From assembly GCF_016583575.1 (NCBI RefSeq), contig NZ_NRRG01000008.1:1-64000 (forward strand): a stretch of 64,000 nt of DNA, written 5' to 3'. The translations under genes were made by a program, and so were the position numbers. This DNA comes from Thiocystis violacea. GTDB taxonomy: Bacteria > Pseudomonadota > Gammaproteobacteria > Chromatiales > Chromatiaceae. The notes beneath the pieces are model-generated. The model had not been told where the DNA came from. It worked only from the letters and a program-made list of their open reading frames with translations, and searched no databases. This document shows positions 57,423 through 64,000 of this stretch, in pieces. Each line of letters opens with the position of its first letter. The stretch's first letter is position 1.

Positions 57423-59641
57423 GTGTCTTCTCGCGCTTCGCGCCTCGCCTGCAACAGGCGATCGTCGCGCAGCTCGGTTGGACGAGTCTGCGCGCGGTGC
57501 AGGAGGACGCTGGCGAGGCGCTTCTGGCGGGCGACAATGCCATCATTCTCGCAGCTACCGCTGGCGGCAAGACCGAGGCGGCGATCTTTCCGATGCTGTC
57601 GCGATTCATCGAGGATCCACCCGATGGGGTCGGGGCTCTCTACATCGCGCCGATCAAGGCACTGCTCAACAACCAGTCCGAGCGGCTCGGGCGCTATACC
57701 GAGATGGTCGGGCTGCGGCGATTCGTCTGGCACGGCGATATTAGCGATGCTCAGCGACGCGGGTTCAGGAAAGCGCCCGCCGAACTGCTGCTGACCACCC
57801 CTGAATCCCTGGAGGTCATGCTGGTGTCGCCACGGGTGGACGCCGCGCGCCTGTTTACCGACCTGCGCCTGGTCGTCATCGACGAGGTCCATGCGCTGGC
57901 TGGAAGCGAGCGCGGGGCGCACCTGATGAGCGTGATCGAGCGGCTGGCCCGGCTATCGCGGCACGATCCGCAGCGAGTTGGCCTGAGCGCCACGGTGGGC
58001 AACCCGGACGCGATTCTTGAGTGGTTGAGGGGTTCCTCGCGTCGTGCCGGCCGGGTGGTCGATCCCGCCAGAGCTCCCGGACGTCGTCAGCTCCTAGTTG
58101 CCCACCGACCGGATCTGTTGGCCCTGGCGCGCTCCGCGGCGCACCTGGCCAAGGGGCAGAAGAGTCTCTTCTTCTGCCAGTCGCGCGCCACGACGGAGAC
58201 GGTGGCCGAGACCATGCGCCATGCCGGCACGGCGGTCTTCGTGCATCACAGCGCGGTCTCGCGGGAGGAGCGCGACCTGGCGGAGGAGCGGTTTCAGCGG
58301 GGCTCGGATGCCTGCATCGTCTGCACCTCGACGCTTGAGCTTGGTCTCGATGTGGGCGATCTCGATCGTGTATTGCAGGCCGAGGCCCCGGAGACGGTCA
58401 GCTCCTTTCTGCAACGGATGGGACGTACCGGCCGTCGTGCCGGTCAAGCGGCCAACACCACCTTTTTCTGTACCTCGACCGAGTCGCTACTTCAGGCCAT
58501 TGCTCTGATCGAACTCGCTAAATCGGGCTGGGTGGAATCGGTCGCCATCAATCCGCGCTGCTGGCCAGTGCTCATCCATCAACTGCTCGCGCTCGCGCTG
58601 GCGACGGATGGAGTGACGGTCGAGATGGCCTGGGATCAGCTTTCGCGCGTGCCCGATTTCCGTGACATTCGGCGTGGTGAATTCGAGCGGCTGCTCGATT
58701 GGATGCGGCACGATCAGTCACTGCGATTGACCGCGGGCCGACTGGTGCTTGGCCCCAAAGCGGAGCGGCTGTTCGGGCGACGCCATTTCATGGAGTTGTA
58801 CGCCGTCTTTGCGAGTCCGCGAAGCTATCAGGTGGAAACGATCGCGGGCGAGCCGCTCGGCACGCTGAATCAGACCTTCGTCGATCGCCTGGTCGAGGAG
58901 GTCAGCTGTTTTCTGCTAGGCGGGCGGGCCTGGGTCGCGTTTCGCCTCGATCATGCCGCGCGTCGGGTGCTGGTCGAGCCAGCGCCGCGCGGCCGGCAAC
59001 CGAGCTGGGGCGGCTTTCTGCCGCAGTTCCTCGGGCGGGAGATCTGTGCGCGCATCCGGCGCATCCTGGCGGAGGAGGAGACCTTCGGTTACCTCGATCC
59101 GTCGGCGGTCGAAATTCTGGTTGAGCAGCGCGAAGCGATGCGCGGTGTCCTCGCCTCTGGAACGGATGCGATCGAGGTCTCGGACGGGGAGCTTCGCTGG
59201 TGGACCTTTGCCGGCGGGCGCATCAACGCCACCCTGCGCTATGCCATCGAGGTGGTCGCGGCCGAGTGGACGGTGATTCCCAGCAATTTCCTGATCAAGA
59301 TCCGAGGCGACGACCTCAATCTACAAGGCTTTCGCTCACGGATCGAACGACTGGGCGATACCGCCTTTTGGCACGACGAGGGGCTTTGGACGGATGTCGC
59401 GGCCTCGCTTCCCAATTACCGCTTGAGTAAGTTTCAGCCGCTGATGCCGCCGTGGGTCGAGCAGGAAGTCCTCGCACACTCCTTACTTGATGTCGACGGT
59501 GTCCGGCAATGGCTGACGGGATCCAACGCTGGCGCCATGCGCAATTGGTTCAGTCTTCAGTGCGGACTCGCTGAAGCTGGCCTTGTTCCGCCGCTTCGTG
59601 CAGAACCCGCGTCTGAGGTGGGCCGTGGATGGCCGGAATGA
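57419..59641 (+). CDS. brxHI: BREX helicase BrxHI (Lhr-like)
   Basis: BrxHI is an Lhr-like superfamily 2 helicase. The 740-residue protein starts with GTG at 57419. Motif I is LAATAGGKTEAAIFP at about residue 43-57, motif II is VVIDEVHALAGSERG near 153 (DEVH form), motif III is VGLSATVGNPD, and motif VI is LQRMGRTGRRAGQ near 342. The remaining 380 residues match the Lhr-type WH and C-terminal domains (SYQVETIAGEPLGTLNQ, LDPSAVEILVEQREAM, NFLIKIRGDDLNLQGF). It closes the BREX operon. No gene of the locus follows; the next gene is on the opposite strand. Confidence 0.9.
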   Translation: MSVFSRFAPRLQQAIVAQLGWTSLRAVQEDAGEALLAGDNAIILAATAGGKTEAAIFPMLSRFIEDPPDGVGALYIAPIKALLNNQSERLGRYTEMVGLRRFVWHGDISDAQRRGFRKAPAELLLTTPESLEVMLVSPRVDAARLFTDLRLVVIDEVHALAGSERGAHLMSVIERLARLSRHDPQRVGLSATVGNPDAILEWLRGSSRRAGRVVDPARAPGRRQLLVAHRPDLLALARSAAHLAKGQKSLFFCQSRATTETVAETMRHAGTAVFVHHSAVSREERDLAEERFQRGSDACIVCTSTLELGLDVGDLDRVLQAEAPETVSSFLQRMGRTGRRAGQAANTTFFCTSTESLLQAIALIELAKSGWVESVAINPRCWPVLIHQLLALALATDGVTVEMAWDQLSRVPDFRDIRRGEFERLLDWMRHDQSLRLTAGRLVLGPKAERLFGRRHFMELYAVFASPRSYQVETIAGEPLGTLNQTFVDRLVEEVSCFLLGGRAWVAFRLDHAARRVLVEPAPRGRQPSWGGFLPQFLGREICARIRRILAEEETFGYLDPSAVEILVEQREAMRGVLASGTDAIEVSDGELRWWTFAGGRINATLRYAIEVVAAEWTVIPSNFLIKIRGDDLNLQGFRSRIERLGDTAFWHDEGLWTDVAASLPNYRLSKFQPLMPPWVEQEVLAHSLLDVDGVRQWLTGSNAGAMRNWFSLQCGLAEAGLVPPLRAEPASEVGRGWPE

Positions 59642-59797
59642 TCAAGTCCCGGCGTCGCTTGGCCCGCTCATGAGTATGGACTGGACACCGCTGGGCGAAC
59701 CATGACCCGCCATAGGCCATGCCGGGGCCATCGAGTCAGTGGATAGGGGTGACCGGCGGCATGAGAGCCTCGGCGATGTGTCGGTGAACGCTCGTCG

Positions 59798-60547
59798 TCA
59801 TGGGGGCGCAAGCGGTTGCGTGGCGGGGATGGGGGAAAACACTTGATCCAACTGCGACCACAGATCCTGCTTCACTCGGCGGACGCGCACGCGCGGCATG
59901 AGCGTCAATCGCTCGCTGGCCTCGTCGAAGGTCCAGCGTTGCTTGAGCATCTGTTCGACATCCTGCCCGAAGGTGGCGGGCGGGTACTTCGGCAGGGTGA
60001 TCCAGCCGAGGATGCGTGCCTCGAACGCGTGGAACAGCTCCAGCTCGGGGATCGGCCGGTACCGATGTTCCAAGGCGCCCAGATGGGCATTGAGCCAGAT
60101 CAGGGTCGGCGCCCGCGTGTGCTCCAGCACCGCCTTGGTGCTGCTCAGCGTCTCGGCGACGTCGGGTCCGCCGGCGATCACCGAGTTGATGACCACCCGC
60201 ACGCCCAGTTCCTCCAGGACCGTGAAGAGGTCGTTCTCGACCGCGTACGCCATGAAGGGCTGGAAGCCGTTGCTGCCGACATCGACGACGAAGGGCGTCG
60301 CCGCGTCGGCCGCCGAGAGGATCTCGACCAGGCGGTCGAAGGCGCGCGGGTTGATCACATGCTCCTCGGAGAGCTTCAGGTAGTCGCAACGCAGCGGTTG
60401 ATAGCGCCGCAGGGTCGGGTTGGTGGTGTCGGTGTCGATGCAGCGCACCGGGAGACCGGCTTCGAGGAGGTACTGCGCCAGGATCGAGGAGACGTAACTT
60501 TTCCCGACGCCGCCCTTGGCCTGGAGGGTGATGTAGAGCTGAGACAT
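59798..60547 (-). CDS. TraL-like (IncP type) ParA-family ATPase
   Basis: The 249-residue protein starts at 60547 behind AGGAATTC; the longer frame to 60634 has no merit. It opens MSQLYITLQAKGGVGKSYV, the deviant Walker A of ParA/MinD ATPases, followed by CIDTDTTNPTLRRYQPL, VVDVGSNGFQPFMAY and LIWLNAHLGALEHRY. The arrangement of one ParA-like ATPase downstream of a TraK-like gene is the traK-traL order of IncP plasmids. It may help position relaxosome or plasmid DNA; the real role of TraL is not defined. It is distinct from the F-type TraL at 6741. Confidence 0.8.
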   Translation of the reverse strand: MSQLYITLQAKGGVGKSYVSSILAQYLLEAGLPVRCIDTDTTNPTLRRYQPLRCDYLKLSEEHVINPRAFDRLVEILSAADAATPFVVDVGSNGFQPFMAYAVENDLFTVLEELGVRVVINSVIAGGPDVAETLSSTKAVLEHTRAPTLIWLNAHLGALEHRYRPIPELELFHAFEARILGWITLPKYPPATFGQDVEQMLKQRWTFDEASERLTLMPRVRVRRVKQDLWSQLDQVFSPIPATQPLAPP

Positions 60548-60688
60548 GGGCGAATTCCTATGTGGCGGATCCGGTGGCTGGGTGGCGGTCGTAAGGGCGT
60601 GGTCTGGACAGTCGCTGCCGGGAACCTCTCGCACGACCCGATCCGTCTCTGGAGCGGCGAGGTCGCGGATGGGCGCCGATGGCTTGCG

Positions 60689-61135
60689 CTAACGGATGTC
60701 ATCGAGGTCGGCGGTCGGATCCCACGCGAAGGTCAGGGGCGGCACGGCCGGACGGCGTCCCGAGGCGCCAGGCGCTAAGGACGGCGGATCCGCGGGGGCG
60801 CTCGGTCGTCTCGCATCGGCCGAACGGCTGGAACCATCCGCCACGGCGCGGCGCGCGCCATCCGGCCGAGGCCCGTCGGCCGCGGCTTCCGCCGGTCCCC
60901 TGAGTTGGCGCACATAGCGGCGGAACTGACGCTCGCTCATCGGCGGATGACAACCGAGCGCCTTCAGTCCGCGATAGATCCGTGCGCCCGCGTAGCCTTC
61001 CCGCAGACCGGCGACGATCAAGTGACCGTGGATATGGACGAAGTCACCGGCCTCGGAGTGTCCGGCCCGCACCGAGTCGGCCAGGGCTTCCAGTAAGGAG
61101 GCCGCCGAGGGGCGATCGTCTTGGGTGGCGTTCAT
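60689..61135 (-). CDS. TraK-like oriT-binding protein (IncP type)
   Basis: The 148-residue protein starts at 61135 (MNATQDDRPSAASLLEAL). Residues about 30-80 hold HGHLIVAGLREGYAGARIYRGLKALGC followed by MSERQFRRYVRQL, a helix-turn-helix-like region that resembles IncP TraK, the protein that binds and bends oriT, and related plasmid accessory proteins. The remaining 65 residues are low-complexity Pro/Ala/Arg. It reads away from the repeat-rich region at 61136-61963, just where TraK would bind. Downstream, 140 bases away, is the TraL-like gene. The family call is moderate because the domain is short. Confidence 0.65.
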   Translation of the reverse strand: MNATQDDRPSAASLLEALADSVRAGHSEAGDFVHIHGHLIVAGLREGYAGARIYRGLKALGCHPPMSERQFRRYVRQLRGPAEAAADGPRPDGARRAVADGSSRSADARRPSAPADPPSLAPGASGRRPAVPPLTFAWDPTADLDDIR

Positions 61136-61437
61136 CGCTGGATGGGCAGGCTTCATTCCGTCGTGGCGTCTTCCGATGCAGGCTCGAGGGCACGCGCGTT
61201 CCGTCCTGCGATTCGTTCCGGGTGGCGAGTTCCGCTCTCATCGGATGGCCGATGGCGAGGCCATCGTGTCCGCGCCCTGTCCGCAGCCTGTCCGCGGTGC
61301 GTCCAAGGCGAGACCGGCGGAGGTCCGGGGCCTGTCCGGCCTGTCCAAGACCTGTCCGATCGGCGTCCGGACCCTGACCGTCCATAGGCCCGCGTGGCGT
61401 TCGATCTTAGGGGCTCGCGCGCGGCCTGTCCGGAAGA

Positions 61438-61463
61438 AACGGTTATTCCGTCCGATAACCGTT
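61438..61463. promoter_or_regulatory. Candidate transfer operator, copy 3 (upstream of mobI)
   Basis: AACGGT and ACCGTT, actually extending to AACGGTTAT / ATAACCGTT (9-bp perfect arms), span 26 bases. CCTGTCCGGAAGA precedes and GTTGCC follows, almost the same flanks as the traL copy. It lies between two divergent mobilisation genes and could control both. Confidence 0.6.
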
Positions 61464-61896
61464 GTTGCCTGTCCGCCGACCCTGCCGTTGCTTAGACTCC
61501 CTCCTTTCGGGGTGGGCCATCGCGCCTGGCCGTCGGTCGGCGGAGGCGACCGGTTCTTCGGCGCGATCGACTCGGTCGCGGCCAGACCAGCGTCAAGTCC
61601 GATGGACAGCCGCTCGGAAGGTTGCGGGGGCGTCGGGTGGCGGTTCCGGTCATCCATCGGGTGGAGAAGGGATGGATCGGCGGCCTCGAAGTCCTTGCCG
61701 GCTCGACCAAAAGCGCCGGGTGGAGGCGTCGCGCGGTCACCGAGGCCCATGGATGGCTGGAGGTCGCGCGCGGGCGGCCAGAATCGAGCGCGCGTTCCGT
61801 CCGGCACGCCCATCGGTGCCGGACCGAACCCGCCGGGGCTGGCCTGTCCGGCCTGCGTGTCGAACGCTCGGGTGTGGTGGAGGCCCCCCCGGCATC

Positions 61897-61915
61897 CACC
61901 CTAGATACTAGGGTG
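61897..61915. repeat. 8-bp inverted repeat before mobI
   Basis: CACCCTAG and CTAGGGTG with a 3-base spacer, 48 bases ahead of the mobI ATG. It could be an operator or a relaxosome site. Confidence 0.65.
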
Positions 61916-61963
61916 ATTGGCGAACCCCCGATGGATAGAAGGCCCGACCAACAGGAGTCCCGC

Positions 61964-62572
61964 ATGAGCGAATCCCGCTTCCTTGATCGAACCGTGCCGG
62001 AGGGCCTGACCTCGCCCGAGGACGCCCTCGCGTCGGTTGTCCCGGCGCCCGACAGTCGCGAGGCCTGGCTCCTACAACAGATCGAGGCGTTGGAAAGCCT
62101 GGTGGATCGGCGCTGTGCCCTGATCTTGCCCGTCTTGCAGGACAAGGCGAACGATCTGACCACGGACTTCACCGAGGCGATGCTGCGCGAGCGGCGTCGG
62201 CAACCGCCCAGCGAGCGCGGACGCATCGGGCTGCGGGTCAGGACCGCCACGACCTCGGCGCCGGGGATGTTCCAGATCGAGTGGTATCGGGTGCAGGGCA
62301 AACAGCGTACGAAGTACCTCCGGCGGGGCAAGGACAAGCAGGGCCGGCCCCGCATGCAGTACAGCCTCGCCAGCTTCGGCCGCATCACCGACTGGGAGGA
62401 GGCTCTGATCCTCCACTACGAGCCCCAGTGCGCGCGGCTGCGGTCGCTCCTTCATCACCTCGGTCAGCTCCGCCGCGACCTCCGCCCACTGACGGCGGAC
62501 GCCCAGGCGCTGCTGGACCTGGAGCCAGATGAGGACGCCCAGTTGGAGATCGAGGCTCGCGGCCTCCCATGA
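61964..62572 (+). CDS. mobI: MobI-like mobilisation protein
   Basis: MobI is the accessory protein that, with TraI, is required to start transfer from oriT in SXT and IncA/C elements. The 202-residue product starts at ATG 61964 behind CAGGAGTCCC. Residues about 80-165 match the remembered family pattern: RIGLRVRTATTSAPGMFQIEWYR, KYLRRGKDKQGRPRMQYSLASF, then DWEEALILHYEPQCARLRSLLHHL. The N-terminal 60 residues are acidic. Position beside a repeat-rich non-coding region is exactly that of mobI. The assignment is by eye from motif order, not by a search. Confidence 0.75.
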   Translation: MSESRFLDRTVPEGLTSPEDALASVVPAPDSREAWLLQQIEALESLVDRRCALILPVLQDKANDLTTDFTEAMLRERRRQPPSERGRIGLRVRTATTSAPGMFQIEWYRVQGKQRTKYLRRGKDKQGRPRMQYSLASFGRITDWEEALILHYEPQCARLRSLLHHLGQLRRDLRPLTADAQALLDLEPDEDAQLEIEARGLP

Positions 62573-62693
62573 GCGCGCACGGAAACGCTTGGACCTCGGC
62601 GCCTGAACGCGCAGGATGCGGCCCGACGACCTGACCCTCGCCGTCTCGGCGCATGGGGCTTCACCGACAGCGGACAGAGGAGCGCGACACCCG

Positions 62694-63863
62694 ATGGGGC
62701 ATCTGGCCGGCGGCAAATCCGCGTTGACACCCTTGATCGATCGCCTGAACCGCTACCCCATCGGGCTGGTGGACAGCGCGCGGCTGCGCGAGATCTTGTC
62801 GCTCCTCTTCGATGACACCGAGTCCTTCGTCGGCGCGCGCTTTCCCCTGCATGAAGCGACGCTGGAGGAACTGGCCGAGCGGACCGGTCTGCCACCCGAA
62901 CACCTCCAGCCGGTGCTCGAACGCATGGCCGACAAGGGCTTGGTGATGGACCTGCCCTACGCGGGCACGACCTACTATCTCCTGGTCCCCGGTCTCATCG
63001 GTTTCATGGAGTTCACCTTCATGCGCCGCCGCACCGATCTGCCGCTCGCCGAACTGGCCCGGCTGATGTCCGAGTATCTGCAGGAGCAGGGGCAGGCGGG
63101 ACAGGCCGGCGAGTTCTTCGGCAGTCGCACCGCGCTCACTCGTGCCCTGGTCCATGACGCGCACATCCCGGTCAGCTCCCGGATCACCGCCTACGAGGAT
63201 GCGCGGCGCATCATCCAGGCGGCCGACTTCTGTGCCGTCACGCTCTGCTACTGCCGCCACAAGAAGGAGCACCTGGGCGAGACCTGCCGCAAGGGCGCGC
63301 CGGTCGAGGACATCTGCATGGTTCTCGGCGAGGGCGCGCGTTTTCTGGTTCGGCGCGGCTTTGCCCAGGAGCGCGACCAGGAAACCATGCTCGCCACCCT
63401 GGAATATGCCCGCTCGCTCGGTCTCACCCATGTGACCGACAACGTCCGCGAGCAGCCGTCCTTCATCTGCAACTGCTGTCGCTGCTGCTGCGAGCTGATG
63501 GCGGGCGTCCAGCTGGGCTTCAATGACGGGATCGCCAAGACGCCCTTCCTGGCCGTGATCGACCCGGAGCGTTGCGACTACTGCGGCGCCTGCCTCAAGA
63601 CCTGCAACGTCAAGGGCGTCGGTCTGGCGCCCGCCGCCCGCCAGGCGCCCAAGGACGCGCGCTTCGCCGCCGTGGACGCCGACGTCTGTCTCGGCTGCGG
63701 CGCCTGCCTCCCGGTCTGCGCGCGGGGGGCGATCCGTTTGGTCGAGCGCCCCCAGCGGCCCAGACCCCCCAAGACGCGCGGCCGGCTGTTCGCTCGTATC
63801 TTGTGGGAGAAGGGCCGCCTCTGGCCCTTTGTCCTGGATCGGTTGAAGCGACGGTGGCGCTAA
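62694..63863 (+). CDS. Two-cluster 4Fe-4S ferredoxin-like protein
   Basis: The 389-residue product starts at 62694 behind AGAGGAGCG; an upstream in-frame ATG at 62616 lacks a site. The N-terminal part has a winged-helix-like segment (LEELAERTGLPPEHLQPVLERMADKGLV). The middle has CYCRHKKEHLGETCRKG and CNCCRCCCELM Cys clusters. The C-terminus has two classical [4Fe-4S] motifs, CDYCGACLKTCNVKG and CLGCGACLPVCARGA. It likely transfers electrons, partner unknown; such proteins often sit in anaerobic or sulfur-metabolising bacteria. It could be element cargo or flanking chromosome. Confidence 0.8.
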   Translation: MGHLAGGKSALTPLIDRLNRYPIGLVDSARLREILSLLFDDTESFVGARFPLHEATLEELAERTGLPPEHLQPVLERMADKGLVMDLPYAGTTYYLLVPGLIGFMEFTFMRRRTDLPLAELARLMSEYLQEQGQAGQAGEFFGSRTALTRALVHDAHIPVSSRITAYEDARRIIQAADFCAVTLCYCRHKKEHLGETCRKGAPVEDICMVLGEGARFLVRRGFAQERDQETMLATLEYARSLGLTHVTDNVREQPSFICNCCRCCCELMAGVQLGFNDGIAKTPFLAVIDPERCDYCGACLKTCNVKGVGLAPAARQAPKDARFAAVDADVCLGCGACLPVCARGAIRLVERPQRPRPPKTRGRLFARILWEKGRLWPFVLDRLKRRWR

Positions 63864-64000
63864 GCCGGGTCGGCGAACCTCGGCCGACGCCACGGATAGA
63901 GCCACACGCCAGAAAAACGGAAGCGCGACCACGAGCACCCGCCAGGCGCGTGCGTCGAGGTGTTGGCGGGGCCGGTCCTTCATGGCCAGGAAGGGGAGCA
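63864..64000. other. Right edge of window
   Basis: The last 137 bases hold no complete gene. A minus-strand frame enters from the edge (PFLAMKDRPRQHLDARAWRV, then VLVVALPFFWRVALS), which reads like the tail of a membrane protein, but no stop is seen in that frame before it runs antisense into the ferredoxin gene, so I cannot call it. Confidence 0.3.

Larger units (their letters stand above)
61136..61963. other. oriT: Candidate origin-of-transfer region
   Basis: This 828-base stretch lies between the divergent TraK-like and MobI-like genes, where oriT is found in IncA/C and SXT elements. The heptamer CCTGTCC occurs eight times on the plus strand: 61276, 61287, 61331, 61340, 61351, 61425, 61468 and 61843. 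The transfer operator palindrome is at 61438-61463. A strong inverted repeat CACCCTAG-ATA-CTAGGGTG at 61897-61915 lies 48 bases before the mobI start. Frames across it are low-complexity and do not look coding. The nick site cannot be placed by eye. Confidence 0.55.

Overview
This window looks like most of a large conjugative element (an integrative and conjugative element, or possibly a plasmid) in a GC-rich bacterium. Base composition, gene style and the class of transfer genes suggest a gammaproteobacterium. A purple-sulfur-type host is only a guess: no rRNA, tRNA or chromosomal marker is present to place it. The backbone follows the gene order of the SXT/R391 and IncA/C elements: MobH relaxase (traI), coupling protein (traD), a DUF4400 membrane protein, then an F-type type IV secretion operon traL-E-K-B-(dsbC/traV fusion)-A, traC, trhF, traW, traU, traN. 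No integrase, excisionase or att site was recognised. The F-like traF, traH and traG genes are also absent, so the element must continue beyond the window.

Layout. 1-1414 holds relics (a KfrA-like fragment, a transposase fragment, a 20-bp inverted repeat). 1415-6001 is the relaxase and coupling block. 6018-6509 is a lone secreted-protein gene on the minus strand. 6741-19957 is the pilus and secretion operon. 19954-26212 is an accessory stretch: a damaged AAA ATPase, a minus-strand peptidoglycan-binding-like protein, a group II intron with its reverse transcriptase, a broken NAD(P)-binding oxidoreductase and a CIA30 protein. 26775-36512 is a recombination and maintenance module: SSB, RecT/Bet, YqaJ exonuclease, MoxR/CobS-like ATPase, WGR protein, DUF3150 protein, CobT-like VWA protein, a methylase-like protein and RadC. 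Most of these genes are preceded by the same two-hairpin leader motif.

37510-59641 is a complete type 6 BREX phage-defence locus, in the order brxE, brxA, brxB, brxC, pglX, pglZ, brxD, brxHI. Three extra genes sit inside it: an ATPase_2/DUF234-type ATPase between brxC and pglX, and a PHP-ATPase (TrlF-like) plus a Schlafen/AlbA_2 protein between pglX and pglZ. 59798-62572 is a candidate origin-of-transfer neighbourhood. IncP-like TraK and TraL proteins read leftward and a MobI-like protein reads rightward, away from a non-coding region full of CCTGTCC repeats and inverted repeats. 62694-63863 encodes a two-cluster ferredoxin-like protein of unknown link to the element.

How it fits together. 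TraI, MobI and perhaps TraK would nick and present DNA, TraD would pass it to the tra-encoded channel, and the SSB/RecT/exonuclease module would rebuild or recombine the incoming DNA. BREX would protect the host from phages. Three transfer operons (traI, traL, mobI) share an AACGGT-N13/14-ACCGTT palindrome upstream, which suggests one regulator controls transfer. Everything was read by eye; no database search was run.
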